Assembly: GCF_001611795.1 (NCBI RefSeq)
Contig: NZ_CP015098.1
Location: 4,030,001-4,094,000 of the forward strand
Reading direction: 5' to 3'
Length of the DNA stretch: 64,000 nucleotides
DNA from: Streptomyces qaidamensis
GTDB taxonomy: Bacteria > Actinomycetota > Actinomycetes > Streptomycetales > Streptomycetaceae
Shown in pieces: positions 15,262 to 24,313 of this stretch; position 1 is the stretch's first letter; every line of letters begins with the position of its first letter. A program made the position numbers and the translations under genes. The notes beneath the pieces were generated by a model that saw only the letters and a program-made list of their open reading frames with translations, was not told the DNA's origin and did not search any database.

Positions 15262-16383
15262 TCAGTACGACTTGGGCAGGCCCAGGGTCTGGTGGGAGAC
15301 GTAGTTGAGAATCATCTCCCGGCTCACCGGCGCGATACGAGCCACGCGCGCGGCCGTTATCAGCCGGGCCAGGCCGTACTCACGGGTGAGGCCGTTGCCG
15401 CCGAGGGTGTGCACGGCCTGGTCGACGGCCTTCACGCAGGCCTCCCCGGCGGCGTACTTGGCCATGTTGGCTGCCTCTCCGGCGCCGATGTCGTCGCCCG
15501 TGTCGTAGAGGTGGGCGGCCTTCTGCATCATCAGGCGGGCGAGTTCGAGTTCGATGTGTGCCTGGGCCAGAGGGTGGGCGATGGCCTGGTGGGCGCCGAT
15601 GGGGGAGTTCCAGACGGTGCGGTCGCGGGCGTACTCGATGGCCTTGGCGAGCGCGTGGCGGCCCATGCCGATCGCGAAGGCGGCCGTCATGACGCGTTCG
15701 GGGTTGAGGCCGGCGAAGAGCTGGAGCAGGCCCGCGTCCTCGTCGCCGACCAGGGCGTCGGCGGGCAGCCGCACGTCGTCCAGGACCAGTTCGAACTGCT
15801 TCTCCGCGGCGTTGAGTTCCATGTCGATGGGGCGGCGGGTGAAGCCGGGGGTGTCGCGCGGGACGATGAAGAGGCAGGGCTTGAGGCGGCCGGTGCGGGC
15901 GTCTTCGGTGCGGCCGACGATGAGGGTGGCGTCGGCGATGTCCACGCCGGAGATGAAGACCTTGCGGCCGGTGAGGAGCCAGTCGGTGCCGTCTTTCCGT
16001 GCCGTGGTGGTGATGCGGTGGCTGTTGGAGCCGGCGTCGGGTTCGGTGATGCCGAAGGCCATGAGGCGGGTGCCGTCGGCCAGGCCGGGGAGCCACTGTT
16101 GCTTTTGGGCGTCTGTGCCGAAGCGGGCGATGACCGTGCCGCAGATGGCCGGTGAGACGACCAGCATGAGCAGGGGACAGCCGGCCGCGCCGAGTTCTTC
16201 GAGGACGATGGAGAGTTCGGAGATTCCTCCACCGCCGCCTCCGTGCTCCTCGGGGAGGTTGACTCCGAGGTAGCCGAGTTTGCCTGCGTCCGACCAGAGT
16301 TGGGTGGGGTCGCCGCCGGGGCCGTGGCGTTTGCCGAGGGCGGCGACGGCTTCTCGGAGCGCCTTGTGGTCTTCGGGGTCCAT
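15262..16383 (-). CDS. Acyl-CoA dehydrogenase
   Basis: 373 aa, MDPEDHKALREAV at ATG 16383 with AAGGA 7 nt upstream. Flavin contacts are seen in MAFGITEPDAGSNSHRITTTA, and the C-terminal four-helix region carries VHTLGGNGLTREYGL and the end REMILNYVSHQTLGL. It introduces the alpha,beta double bond into a CoA thioester with electron transfer to ETF. Placed between the ligase and the carboxylase genes, it would prepare the 2-enoyl-CoA that the biotin enzyme carboxylates, as in leucine and citronellol degradation. Confidence 0.88.
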   Translation of the reverse strand: MDPEDHKALREAVAALGKRHGPGGDPTQLWSDAGKLGYLGVNLPEEHGGGGGGISELSIVLEELGAAGCPLLMLVVSPAICGTVIARFGTDAQKQQWLPGLADGTRLMAFGITEPDAGSNSHRITTTARKDGTDWLLTGRKVFISGVDIADATLIVGRTEDARTGRLKPCLFIVPRDTPGFTRRPIDMELNAAEKQFELVLDDVRLPADALVGDEDAGLLQLFAGLNPERVMTAAFAIGMGRHALAKAIEYARDRTVWNSPIGAHQAIAHPLAQAHIELELARLMMQKAAHLYDTGDDIGAGEAANMAKYAAGEACVKAVDQAVHTLGGNGLTREYGLARLITAARVARIAPVSREMILNYVSHQTLGLPKSY

Positions 16384-16454
16384 GACGGGTCCTTTCGGTG
16401 CGGGCCGGATATGGCTTGTCGCGCTCGCGCGGCGGTAGCCGCACATGGATACAG

Positions 16455-16466
16455 CCCCGCGCCCCT
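16455..16466. repeat. Partial copy of the dispersed intergenic repeat
   Basis: ccccgcgcccct, the right half of the repeat core at 698-720, lies at the end of the biotin carboxylase gene and overlaps its TAG stop. It sits within the longest gap (81 bp) of the operon. Confidence 0.4.
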
Positions 16467-18315
16467 AAGAGGTCTCTGTCACCACTGCCAGTAGTGCGCC
16501 CGGCTCCACCTGTTGGCCCGGCACTGCGCGCAGCTCACTCAGCGTTCCCGTCACCGGGGCCGTGACCTTGTGCTGCATCTTCATCGCCTCCAGCCAGAGG
16601 AGGGGCTCGCCCGCCTTCACCGGTGTTCCTGCCGTGAGGCCCTCGGCGACGCGGACGACCGTGCCCGGCATGGGGGCCAGGAGGGAGCCCGGGGCGTGCT
16701 GGGTGGTGGGGTCGGGGAAGCGGGGCAGGGCGGTCAGGGCCGTGGTGTTGACGTAGACCTGGTCTCCGTAGCGGGCGACCTCGTACTTCCGCTCCACCCC
16801 GTCCGCTTCGAGTACGACCAGCCCCGCGTCGGCGTGCACCACCCGCACCCCCTCCGCCTCCAGCCCCTCCCTGCCGTGCCGGTATCGGGCCTCGTACTCC
16901 TGTCCCGCCATCGCGTACCGCTTGATCTGCGGTTGTGAGGGGACGTTGCGCCAGCCGCCGAAGCCGGGACGGGAGCGGGCCCGGGCGTCGGCGAGGGCGG
17001 CGGCCAGGGGGGCGTGCGGGTCGGGGCGCGGTTCGGTCAGGTCCGGCAGGTGGCGGTCGTAGAAGCCGGTGTCCATGCGGGCCGCGGTGAACTCGGGGTG
17101 GCGCAGGGAGCGGACCAGGAGATCGCGGTTGGTGGCGGGGCCGTGGATCTCGGCGCGTTCCAGGGCGGAGGCGAGTCGGCGGAGGGCCTGCGCGCGGGTC
17201 GGGGCGTGGGCCACGACCTTGGCGAGCATGGGGTCGTAGTGGACGCCGATGTCGTCGCCGTCCGTGTACCCGGTGTCCAGGCGGACGGCCCGGGGGACGG
17301 ACAGGCGGTGCAGGGTGCCGGTCTGCGGCGACCAGTCGCGGGCGGGGTCCTCGGCGTACAGGCGGGCCTCCACGGCGTGGCCGCGCGCGGGTGGCGGATC
17401 GGTTTCGAGGGGGTGGCCCTCGGCGATCCGGATCTGCTCCGCCACCAGGTCGATGCCGAAGACGGCCTCCGTGACGGGGTGTTCGACCTGGAGGCGGGTG
17501 TTCATCTCCAGGAAGTGCGCATGGTCGTCGGCGACGAGGAACTCGACCGTTCCGGCGCCCACGTAGTCGACGGCCCGGGCGGCCCGTACGGCGAGGGCGC
17601 GGACCTCCTCGTCGAGCGCGGCGGACAGGCCGGGTGCCGGGGCCTCCTCGATCACCTTCTGGTGGCGGCGCTGGAGGGAGCAGTCGCGGGTGCCGAGCGG
17701 CCGGACCGTGCCGTGGGTGTCGGCGAGGATCTGCACCTCGACGTGGCGGCCGTTCTCCACGTACGGCTCGACGAAGACCTCGCCGTCGCCGAAGGCACTC
17801 GCCGCTTCGGCACGGGCGGCGGCCAGTTCGGCGTCCAGGTCCGCCAGGTGCCGTACGACGCGCATGCCGCGGCCGCCGCCGCCCGCCGCCGCCTTGACCA
17901 GCACGGGCAGGTCGGCCTCGGTGACCTCGGTGAGGGGCCGGATGCCCATGAGCTGCTTGGCGCGTGTCTTGGACGCCATCGCCTCGATGGCCTCGGGGGG
18001 CGGGCCGATCCAGACCAGGCCCGCGTCCTGGACGGCCCGGGCGAAGCCGGCGTTCTCGGAGAGGAAGCCGTAGCCGGGGTGCACGGCGTCCGCTCCGGCG
18101 GCGACGGCGGCCTTCACGATCAGGTCGCCGCGCAGGTAGGTGTCGGCGGGCGTCTCCCCCAGGAGTCGTACGCTCGCGTCGGCCACGCGCGCGTGGAGGG
18201 CGTCGGCGTCGGCGTCCGAGTGGACGGCGACGGTACGGATGCCCAGGTCGTGGCAGGTGCGGAAGACGCGGCAGGCGATCTCGCCCCGGTTGGCGACGAG
18301 CACGGAAGTGATCAC
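16465..18315 (-). CDS. Acyl-CoA carboxylase alpha subunit (biotin carboxylase + biotin carboxyl carrier)
   Basis: 616 aa. N-terminal biotin carboxylase: VLVANRGEIACRVFRTC, GYGFLSENAGFA, the ATP-grasp Gly-rich loop (KAAAGGGGRGMRVV) and EMNTRLQVEHPVTE. The C-terminal BCCP domain has LLWLEAMKMQHKVTAPVTG, Lys of MKM being biotinylated. The GTG at 18315 follows GAGGGG. It carboxylates biotin with bicarbonate and ATP and hands CO2 to the beta subunit encoded 35 bp upstream. The one-gene BC-BCCP arrangement is typical of methylcrotonyl-, geranyl- and propionyl-CoA carboxylases. Confidence 0.92.
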   Translation of the reverse strand: MITSVLVANRGEIACRVFRTCHDLGIRTVAVHSDADADALHARVADASVRLLGETPADTYLRGDLIVKAAVAAGADAVHPGYGFLSENAGFARAVQDAGLVWIGPPPEAIEAMASKTRAKQLMGIRPLTEVTEADLPVLVKAAAGGGGRGMRVVRHLADLDAELAAARAEAASAFGDGEVFVEPYVENGRHVEVQILADTHGTVRPLGTRDCSLQRRHQKVIEEAPAPGLSAALDEEVRALAVRAARAVDYVGAGTVEFLVADDHAHFLEMNTRLQVEHPVTEAVFGIDLVAEQIRIAEGHPLETDPPPARGHAVEARLYAEDPARDWSPQTGTLHRLSVPRAVRLDTGYTDGDDIGVHYDPMLAKVVAHAPTRAQALRRLASALERAEIHGPATNRDLLVRSLRHPEFTAARMDTGFYDRHLPDLTEPRPDPHAPLAAALADARARSRPGFGGWRNVPSQPQIKRYAMAGQEYEARYRHGREGLEAEGVRVVHADAGLVVLEADGVERKYEVARYGDQVYVNTTALTALPRFPDPTTQHAPGSLLAPMPGTVVRVAEGLTAGTPVKAGEPLLWLEAMKMQHKVTAPVTGTLSELRAVPGQQVEPGALLAVVTETS

Positions 18316-18350
18316 TGAAGGGCCCCTCACGGCATCGGTCACTGGTTCCC

Positions 18351-19949
18351 TCACATCCGGAAGACGCCGAAGCCGCCGCGCGCGCCCTCGTAGGGGGCGG
18401 TATGGATCGCGGACAGGCACAGGCCGAGGACGGTACGGGTGTCGCGCGGGTCGATGACGCCGTCGTCGTAGAGCCGCCCGGACAGGAACATCGGCAGCGA
18501 CTCGGACTCGATCTGCTGCTCGACCATGGCGCGCAGCGCGGCGTCCGCCTCCTCGTCGTAGGGCTGCCCCTTGGCGGCGGCGGACTGGCGGGCGACGATC
18601 GACAGCACCCCCGCGAGCTGCTGCGGGCCCATGACGGCCGACTTGGCGCTGGGCCAGGCGAAGAGGAAGCGGGGGTCGTAGGCGCGGCCGCACATGCCGT
18701 AGTGCCCGGCCCCGTAGGAGGCGCCCAGCAGCACCGACAGGTGCGGGACCTTCGAGTTGCCGACGGCGTTGATCATCATCGCGCCGTGTTTGATGATGCC
18801 GCCCTGTTCGTACTCCCTGCCGACCATGTAGCCGGTGGTGTTGTGCAGGAACAGCAGCGGGATGTCGCGCTGGTTGGCGAGCTGGATGAACTGCGCGGCC
18901 TTCTGTGACTCCTCGCTGAACAGCACGCCCCGGGCGTTCGCCAGGACACCCACGGGATAGCCGTGGAGCGTGGCCCAGCCGGTGGTCAGGCTCGTGCCGT
19001 ACAGCGGCTTGAACTCGTCGAAGTCGGAGGCGTCGACGATGCGGGCGATGACCTCGCGCGGGTCGAAGGGGCTCCTGAGGTCGCCGGGGACGATGCCCAG
19101 CAGCTCCGCCGCGTCGTACTTGGGCGGCTGGGCGGACCCCGGATCCTCGTACGCCTTGCGGTGGTTGAGGCGGGCGACCACGCGCCGGGCCTGCCGGAGC
19201 GCGTCCTGCTCGTCGACGGCGAAGTGGTCGGCGAGGCCCGAGACGCGGGCGTGCATCTCGGCGCCGCCCAGGGACTCGTCGTCGCTCTCCTCCCCGGTCG
19301 CCATCTTCACCAGCGGCGGGCCGCCGAGGAACACCTTCGCCCGCTCCTTGACCATGATCACGTGGTCGGACATGCCGGGGATGTAGGCGCCGCCCGCGGT
19401 GGAGTTGCCGAAGACGACCGCGACGGTCGGGATGCCGGCGGCGGACAGCCGGGTGAGGTCGCGGAAGATGGCGCCCCCGGGGATGAAGATCTCCTTCTGG
19501 GAGGGGAGGTCCGCCCCGCCCGACTCCACCAGGCTGATGCAGGGCAGCCGGTTGGCGAGGGCGATGTCGTTGGCGCGCAGGGCCTTCCGCAGCGACCAGG
19601 GGTTGCTCGCTCCGCCGCGCACGGTCGGGTCGTTGGCGGTGATCAGGCACTCCACGCCCTCGACGACACCGATGCCGGTGACGAGGGACGCGCCGACGGT
19701 GTACTCGCTGCCCCAGGCGGCCAGCGGGGACAGCTCCAGGAACGGCGTGTCCGGGTCGAGGAGCAGCTCGATGCGCTCGCGGGCGAGGAGCTTGCCACGC
19801 CCCCGGTGCCGTGCGACGTACTTCTCGCCGCCGCCCGCGAGGGCCTTGGCGTGCTCGGCGTCGAGTCCGGCGAGCCTTTCGAGCATGGCCTCGCGGTTGG
19901 CCCGGTACTCCGGGTCGTTCGGGTCCAGGGCGGAGGTCAGGACGGTCAC
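18351..19949 (-). CDS. Acyl-CoA carboxylase beta subunit (methylcrotonyl/geranyl-CoA carboxylase type)
   Basis: 532 aa carboxyltransferase. Motifs: ARERIELLLDPDTPFLELS, the N-lobe oxyanion region GNSTAGGAYIPGMSDH, and the C-lobe GASYGAGHYGMCGRAYDPRF. The latter (GAGxYGMxGRA) is typical of 3-methylcrotonyl- and geranyl-CoA carboxylases, not propionyl-CoA carboxylases. GTG 19949 has GGAGG 7 nt upstream and overlaps the AtuA-like stop by 4 bp. With the alpha subunit it carboxylates a 3-methyl-2-enoyl-CoA. Confidence 0.9.
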   Translation of the reverse strand: MTVLTSALDPNDPEYRANREAMLERLAGLDAEHAKALAGGGEKYVARHRGRGKLLARERIELLLDPDTPFLELSPLAAWGSEYTVGASLVTGIGVVEGVECLITANDPTVRGGASNPWSLRKALRANDIALANRLPCISLVESGGADLPSQKEIFIPGGAIFRDLTRLSAAGIPTVAVVFGNSTAGGAYIPGMSDHVIMVKERAKVFLGGPPLVKMATGEESDDESLGGAEMHARVSGLADHFAVDEQDALRQARRVVARLNHRKAYEDPGSAQPPKYDAAELLGIVPGDLRSPFDPREVIARIVDASDFDEFKPLYGTSLTTGWATLHGYPVGVLANARGVLFSEESQKAAQFIQLANQRDIPLLFLHNTTGYMVGREYEQGGIIKHGAMMINAVGNSKVPHLSVLLGASYGAGHYGMCGRAYDPRFLFAWPSAKSAVMGPQQLAGVLSIVARQSAAAKGQPYDEEADAALRAMVEQQIESESLPMFLSGRLYDDGVIDPRDTRTVLGLCLSAIHTAPYEGARGGFGVFRM

Positions 19950-21616
19950 AGGAGTGCCTCCGGCAGGTCCAGGTGGCGGGAGCGCAGCCATTCGCCGAGG
20001 GCTTTGGCCTGCGGGTCGAAGCGGTGCTGCGCGGCGACGCCGGCGCCGAGGATCCCCTCGACGACGAAGTTGAGGGCGCGCAGGTTCGGCAGCACGTGCC
20101 GTACGACGGTCAGTTCGCGGCTCTCGGGGATCAGCTCACGGAACCGGTCGACGGTCAGTTCGTGCGCGAGCCACCGCCAGGCGTCGTCCGTGCGGGCCCA
20201 CACCCCGACGTTGGCGTCGCCGCCCTTGTCCCCGCTGCGGGCGCCCGCGACGAGGCCGAGGGGAGCCCTGGTGACCGGCCCGGGCGGGAGCGGCTCGGGG
20301 AGCGGCGGCTCCGGCACCTCGTCGAGTACGGCCGTGTCGTGGGCCGGTGGCACGGGGACCCGGCGCCCGTCATGGAGAACGGCCACATGGTCGACGCCAC
20401 CATGGGGGACGTACACATCCTCGAAGACCCCATAGGGCGAGCCCTTCCCCGGTGGTGCCAGCACATGGAAGCCGGGGTAGCCGGCGAGTGCCAGCTCCAC
20501 GGCCGCCCCGCTCAGCGTCCGCCCGACGGCCTCCGGGTCGGGGTCCCGGACGACGAGCCGCAGCAGCGCGCTCGCGGTCTCCTCGCTCGGGGCGTCGGCG
20601 CGGTCGGTGCGGGCGAGCTCCCAGCGCACGTCGGCGGCCTTTCCGAGGGCGGGTTCCATCTGGTCCCGCACCAAGGCGGCCTTGGCCTCGATGTCGAGGC
20701 CGGTGAGCACGAAGACGACCTCGTTGCGGAAGCCGCCGAGCCGGTTGAGCCCGACCTTGAGGGTGGGCGGCGGCGCCTCTCCGCGCACGCCCTCGATCCG
20801 CACCCGGTCGGGCCCGTCCTGGCTCAGCCGTACGGTGTCCAGCCGGGCGGTGACGTCGGGTCCCGCGTACCGGGCACCGGCCGTCTCGTACAGCAGCTGC
20901 GCGGTGACCGTGCCGGTGTCGACGAAGCCGCCGGTGCCGGGGTGCTTGGTGATGACGCAGCCGCCGTCCTCGTGCAGCTCGGCGAGGGGGAAGCCGGGGC
21001 GGCGGACGTCGCCGTCCCGGAAGAAGGCGTAGTTGCCGCCGGTGGCCTGTGCCCCGCACTCCAGGACGTGCCCGGCGACGACGGCGCCCGCGAGCCGGTC
21101 ATGGTCCGTTGCGCTCCACCCGAAGTGGGCGGCGGCCGGCCCGGTGACGAGGGCCGCGTCCGTCACGCGCCCGGTGACGACGACGTCGGCGCCCGCCCGC
21201 AGACACTCCGTGATGCCGAAGCCGCCGAGGTAGGCGTGGGCGGCGAGGGAGCCCGGGTGGGCGGCGCCGAGGTCGTCGCCCGTCACATGGGCGACGCGCA
21301 CAGGGATGCCCAGCCGGCCGGCCAACTGCCGTACGGCGTCGGCGAGTCCGGCCGGGTTGAGACCGCCCGCGTTGGTGACGATCCGCACGCCCCGCTCGTG
21401 CGCGAGACCGAGGCAGTCCTCCAGCTGCCGCAGGAACGTGCGGGCATATCCGGCGGCCGGGTCCTTGAGGCGGTCGCGGCCGAGGATGAGCATGGTCAGC
21501 TCGGCGAGGTAGTCACCGGTGAGGACGTCGAGTTCGCCGCCGGTGAGCATCTCGCGCATCGCGTCGAAGCGGTCGCCGTAGAAGCCGGAGGCGTTGCCGA
21601 TACGGAGGATCGTCAC
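19946..21616 (-). CDS. AtuA-like (DUF1446) protein
   Basis: 556 aa. The N-terminal DUF1446/AtuA domain (about 1-345) shows RIGNASGFYGDRFDAM, TNAGGLNPAGLADAV and TGRVTDAALV; the C-terminal AtuA-like ferredoxin-fold domain (about 445-556) shows GARSGDKGGDANVGVWAR. AtuA is the marker protein of acyclic terpene (citronellol/geraniol) utilisation operons in Pseudomonas, where its exact biochemical role is unclear. Its direct coupling to the carboxylase beta gene shows it belongs to the same pathway. ATG 21616 is 31 bp after the upstream stop. Confidence 0.88.
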   Translation of the reverse strand: MTILRIGNASGFYGDRFDAMREMLTGGELDVLTGDYLAELTMLILGRDRLKDPAAGYARTFLRQLEDCLGLAHERGVRIVTNAGGLNPAGLADAVRQLAGRLGIPVRVAHVTGDDLGAAHPGSLAAHAYLGGFGITECLRAGADVVVTGRVTDAALVTGPAAAHFGWSATDHDRLAGAVVAGHVLECGAQATGGNYAFFRDGDVRRPGFPLAELHEDGGCVITKHPGTGGFVDTGTVTAQLLYETAGARYAGPDVTARLDTVRLSQDGPDRVRIEGVRGEAPPPTLKVGLNRLGGFRNEVVFVLTGLDIEAKAALVRDQMEPALGKAADVRWELARTDRADAPSEETASALLRLVVRDPDPEAVGRTLSGAAVELALAGYPGFHVLAPPGKGSPYGVFEDVYVPHGGVDHVAVLHDGRRVPVPPAHDTAVLDEVPEPPLPEPLPPGPVTRAPLGLVAGARSGDKGGDANVGVWARTDDAWRWLAHELTVDRFRELIPESRELTVVRHVLPNLRALNFVVEGILGAGVAAQHRFDPQAKALGEWLRSRHLDLPEALL

Positions 21617-21647
21617 GAGGCCGCCTCCTCGCCGCTGCGCTCGGGCG

Positions 21648-22442
21648 TCACGAGCCGGCCTTCTTCGGCGGGCGTCCGCGGCCGGGCGGTCCCGCGAAGG
21701 CCTGGGCGATGCCGAGCCAGCGGTCGGCGTCGGGGCCGTCGGCGCGCAGGGCGAGGCCGGTGCGGTGGGCGCGCTGGGTGACCAGGAGGCAGAAGTCGAG
21801 GGCGGATCCGGTGACGCGCTGCGGGGCGTCCTTGGGGCCGTACGTCCACAGGTCGCCGGAGGGGGCGCGCAGTTCGACGCGGAAGGGGTCGGCGGGCGGG
21901 GTCAGGCCGTGCACGCCGTAGGCGAAGTCCCGGGTCCGCACCCCGAGCCAGGCCACATGCCGCAGCCGGTCGGTGGGTTCGCGCACCACACCCAGGGCGT
22001 CGGCCACGTCCTGTCCGTGGGCCCAGGTCTCCATGAGACGGGCCGTTGCCATGGAGGCGGCCGACATGGGCGGGCCGTACCAGGGGAAACGCGCCCCGGG
22101 CGGGGCGGCCCGCAGGGCGTCCATCAGTGCCGTACGGCCTGCGCGCCACCGGGCGAGCAGCGCGCCGGGCGGGGCTCCCGCGCCCTCTTCGGCACCCTCG
22201 TCGACGAAGGAGCCGGACGCGGCGAGGGCCTTCTCGACCAGTGCGTGGAAGCCGTCGGCGTCCGTGACGGCGAGCAGGGCCGAGCCGTCCGTCCAGGCGA
22301 GGTGGGCGATCTGGTGAGCCACGGTCCAGCCGGGCGCGGGGGTTGCGAGCGACCAGCGCAGCGGGGACGACTCGGCCACGAGACGGTCGAGTTCCTCGCT
22401 CTCCTCGCGCAGATCGTCGATCACGGAGGTCGGATCGGACAC
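21648..22442 (-). CDS. TIGR03084-type DinB/maleylpyruvate isomerase-like protein
   Basis: 264 aa from GTG 22442 (VSDPTSVIDDLREE). The N-terminal helical bundle of the DinB/mycothiol-dependent isomerase type is seen: GWTVAHQIAHLAWTD with metal-type His, and a later ETWAHGQDVADALG. A C-terminal MDMPI-C-like domain follows (LRHVAWLGVRTRDFAYGVHG ... VTGSALDFCLLVTQR). TIGR03084 proteins occur in actinobacteria beside acyl-CoA genes; the reaction is unknown and mycothiol use is a guess. It is the first gene of the eight-gene operon. Confidence 0.8.
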   Translation of the reverse strand: MSDPTSVIDDLREESEELDRLVAESSPLRWSLATPAPGWTVAHQIAHLAWTDGSALLAVTDADGFHALVEKALAASGSFVDEGAEEGAGAPPGALLARWRAGRTALMDALRAAPPGARFPWYGPPMSAASMATARLMETWAHGQDVADALGVVREPTDRLRHVAWLGVRTRDFAYGVHGLTPPADPFRVELRAPSGDLWTYGPKDAPQRVTGSALDFCLLVTQRAHRTGLALRADGPDADRWLGIAQAFAGPPGRGRPPKKAGS

Positions 22443-22520
22443 GGGCGCTCCCCTCGGGGCACGGCGGTGTGCGGGGTGGTGCGGCGTGCTGAGGAGCATG
22501 GCAGCAGCACAGGAAACAAT

Positions 22521-22532
22521 CAAGCGTGCTTG
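22521..22532 (-). promoter_or_regulatory. Candidate TetR operator of the acyl-CoA operon
   Basis: caagc gt gcttg is a perfect inverted repeat 79 bp upstream of the first operon gene. CAAG..CTTG-type half sites are known for TetR regulators of CoA-ester catabolism such as KstR2. The nearest TetR gene is the last gene of this operon. Confidence 0.5.
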
Positions 22533-22643
22533 CATGAAATGGTCGGGGGGCCGGAGGTGTGCTCTATGTGCTCTTCGGCGGCGGGATCAATACACTGCGG
22601 GTCGCGCTCGTTCCATTGGTCACGCGTCGGGGGAGACACAAGG

Positions 22644-23606
22644 ATGAGCACCTGGAACCCGGGCGGGCAGCCGCCGTACGACCCGAACGGCCCGCAGCCG
22701 TACCCGCCCCAGCCAGGGCCCTACCCGCCCTCACCGGGGCCGTACGCACCGCCGGGGGGTGGGTATCCGCCCCATGCGCCGCCGCCCGGGACCGGTTATC
22801 CGCCCCATGTGCCGCATCCCTATATGCCTCACCCCGGGCCGCCGCAGGCGCCGCCGCCCGGCCCGGTCGCGCGGCTGCGGCGGCGGATCGGCCCCGTCCA
22901 CACCGCGCGCCGGGTGTTCAGGCCGTCCCGGCCGGACCTCGTCGAGGACGTTTTCGTCGCCCGCATGCAGAAGATCCGCACGCTGGTGGGGCTGGCGGCG
23001 GTGGTGTGGGTGTCGGTGAGCTACAAGGTCGCGGACTCCCTGCGGGACGTCGCCGACGACCGCCTCGACCAGTCCTGGCACAGCGTGCTGGTGCTGTCCG
23101 TGACGTTCCCGGTGGGCGTGGGCGTCCTCCTGGCCCTGACCGCCCCGTCGGCCCGCCGGGATCTGCTGCGCCGGGCGGCCAAGCCGTTCGGTGCGATGGT
23201 GGCCCTGATCGCCGCGGTGTTCGTGTTCCCGCTGATGGTGCTCACCGGTTTCGTCGACGGCCGGTTCGCCACCAGCCCGGCGATGACCGTGATCACGTGG
23301 GTGGTCATCGTGCTCGTCCTGGTGTGGGTGCTGCCGTTCATCGCATGGGGCGTCGGCCTGGCGCTGCTGCACGTGTTCCGCACGGCCGACATCCACCAGA
23401 CCATGCCGCCGCTGCTCGCCATGGCGCTGGTGTGGGAGATGACGCTGATCGACCTGTTCACCGGGGCGTACGCGGGGGTGCCGGTCCCGGTGCGGGCGGT
23501 GTTCATGCTCGGGGCGCCGCTGTCGGTGACCGCGGTGGGGCTGTGGGAGCTGCGCCGGCTGCGGGCGCACTACGGGATCTCGGTGCGCGGGATGCTGGTG
23601 CGCTAG
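22644..23606 (+). CDS. Proline-rich N-terminus membrane protein
   Basis: 320 aa from ATG 22644 (GGGGGAG upstream). Residues 1-75 are a Pro/Gly/Tyr-rich cytoplasmic tail made of PPYDPNGP, PYPPQPGPYPP and GYPPHAPPPG units. Residues about 105-300 form at least five membrane spans (for example LVGLAAVVWVSVSYKV, MVALIAAVFVFPLMVLTGFV, VITWVVIVLVLVWVLPFIAWGVGLALL). The membrane part is unfamiliar to me. Pro-rich tails of this kind are frequent in Streptomyces membrane proteins. It diverges from the acyl-CoA operon, with which it shares a 200-bp control region. Confidence 0.78.
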   Translation: MSTWNPGGQPPYDPNGPQPYPPQPGPYPPSPGPYAPPGGGYPPHAPPPGTGYPPHVPHPYMPHPGPPQAPPPGPVARLRRRIGPVHTARRVFRPSRPDLVEDVFVARMQKIRTLVGLAAVVWVSVSYKVADSLRDVADDRLDQSWHSVLVLSVTFPVGVGVLLALTAPSARRDLLRRAAKPFGAMVALIAAVFVFPLMVLTGFVDGRFATSPAMTVITWVVIVLVLVWVLPFIAWGVGLALLHVFRTADIHQTMPPLLAMALVWEMTLIDLFTGAYAGVPVPVRAVFMLGAPLSVTAVGLWELRRLRAHYGISVRGMLVR

Positions 23607-23638
23607 CGCTCGCTCGTGCCCCGCCGGCACCTCGGGGC

Positions 23639-24241
23639 TCAGCCCGTCACGCCCGCTTGCCTCGCCGCCTCCTCCAGCCTGCGCCGGTGGGCCTCCCGCC
23701 CGGCCCGGTCGCCCGGCCCCATGCTGTCCTTGCCCGGCGTCAGGCCGACCGCGCCGTCGATGAGTTCGCGCACGATGTCGGCGTGACCGGCGTGACGGCA
23801 GGTGTCGGCGATCACGCGCACCATGATGTGGTGCAGCGTGGTCTCGCGCCGCTCCTCGGGCCACCAGGGGACGTGACCGGTCGCCTCCAGCGGCAGCGCC
23901 GCGATCGTGGCGTCCGCGTGCTCCCATGCCCGGCGGTACAGCCCGGCGATGTCCTCACGTGACTCGTCGGGGGTGGCCCACATGTCGGCCTCGGGTTCGG
24001 CGTCCTGCGTGTACCACCAGGACGGTGGGTTCTCGCCGAAGAAGGGCCGGCCGAAGGTGTCGCCGAAGTACCCCAGCTCCACTCCGGCGGTGTGTTTGAC
24101 CAGCCCGAGCAGGTTGGTGCCGGTCGGTGTCAGGGGGCGGCGGATGTCGTACTCGGAGAGTCCGTCGAGCTTCCACAGCAGGGCGTCACGCGCGTCCTGG
24201 AGGTAGCGCAGGAGGTCGGCCTTCGGGTCCGGTGTGGTCAT
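23639..24241 (-). CDS. DinB-family protein
   Basis: 200 aa, ATG 24241 (MTTPDPKADLLR). A four-helix DinB/DUF664 bundle: DALLWKLDGLSEYDIRRPLTPTG at the start, LVKHTAGVELGYFG with the first metal His, and TLHHIMVRVIADTCRHAGHADIVREL with two further His, giving the three-His metal site of the family. Many members are thiol-dependent transferases (bacillithiol or mycothiol), and the substrate is not predictable. It stands alone between a convergent membrane-protein gene and the EamA gene. Confidence 0.85.
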   Translation of the reverse strand: MTTPDPKADLLRYLQDARDALLWKLDGLSEYDIRRPLTPTGTNLLGLVKHTAGVELGYFGDTFGRPFFGENPPSWWYTQDAEPEADMWATPDESREDIAGLYRRAWEHADATIAALPLEATGHVPWWPEERRETTLHHIMVRVIADTCRHAGHADIVRELIDGAVGLTPGKDSMGPGDRAGREAHRRRLEEAARQAGVTG

Positions 24242-24313
24242 GCGCGCAGTGTGGCAGCCGGCACTGACAGCCGGGCCGGACCGCATGAGCGGCCGCTCCC
24301 CTGGCGGGGCGGC

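Noticed and set aside
18316..19650. Upstream extension of the biotin carboxylase frame
   Set aside because: It lies over the carboxylase beta gene in another frame and encodes only Arg/Pro-rich sequence; the real start is GTG 18315.
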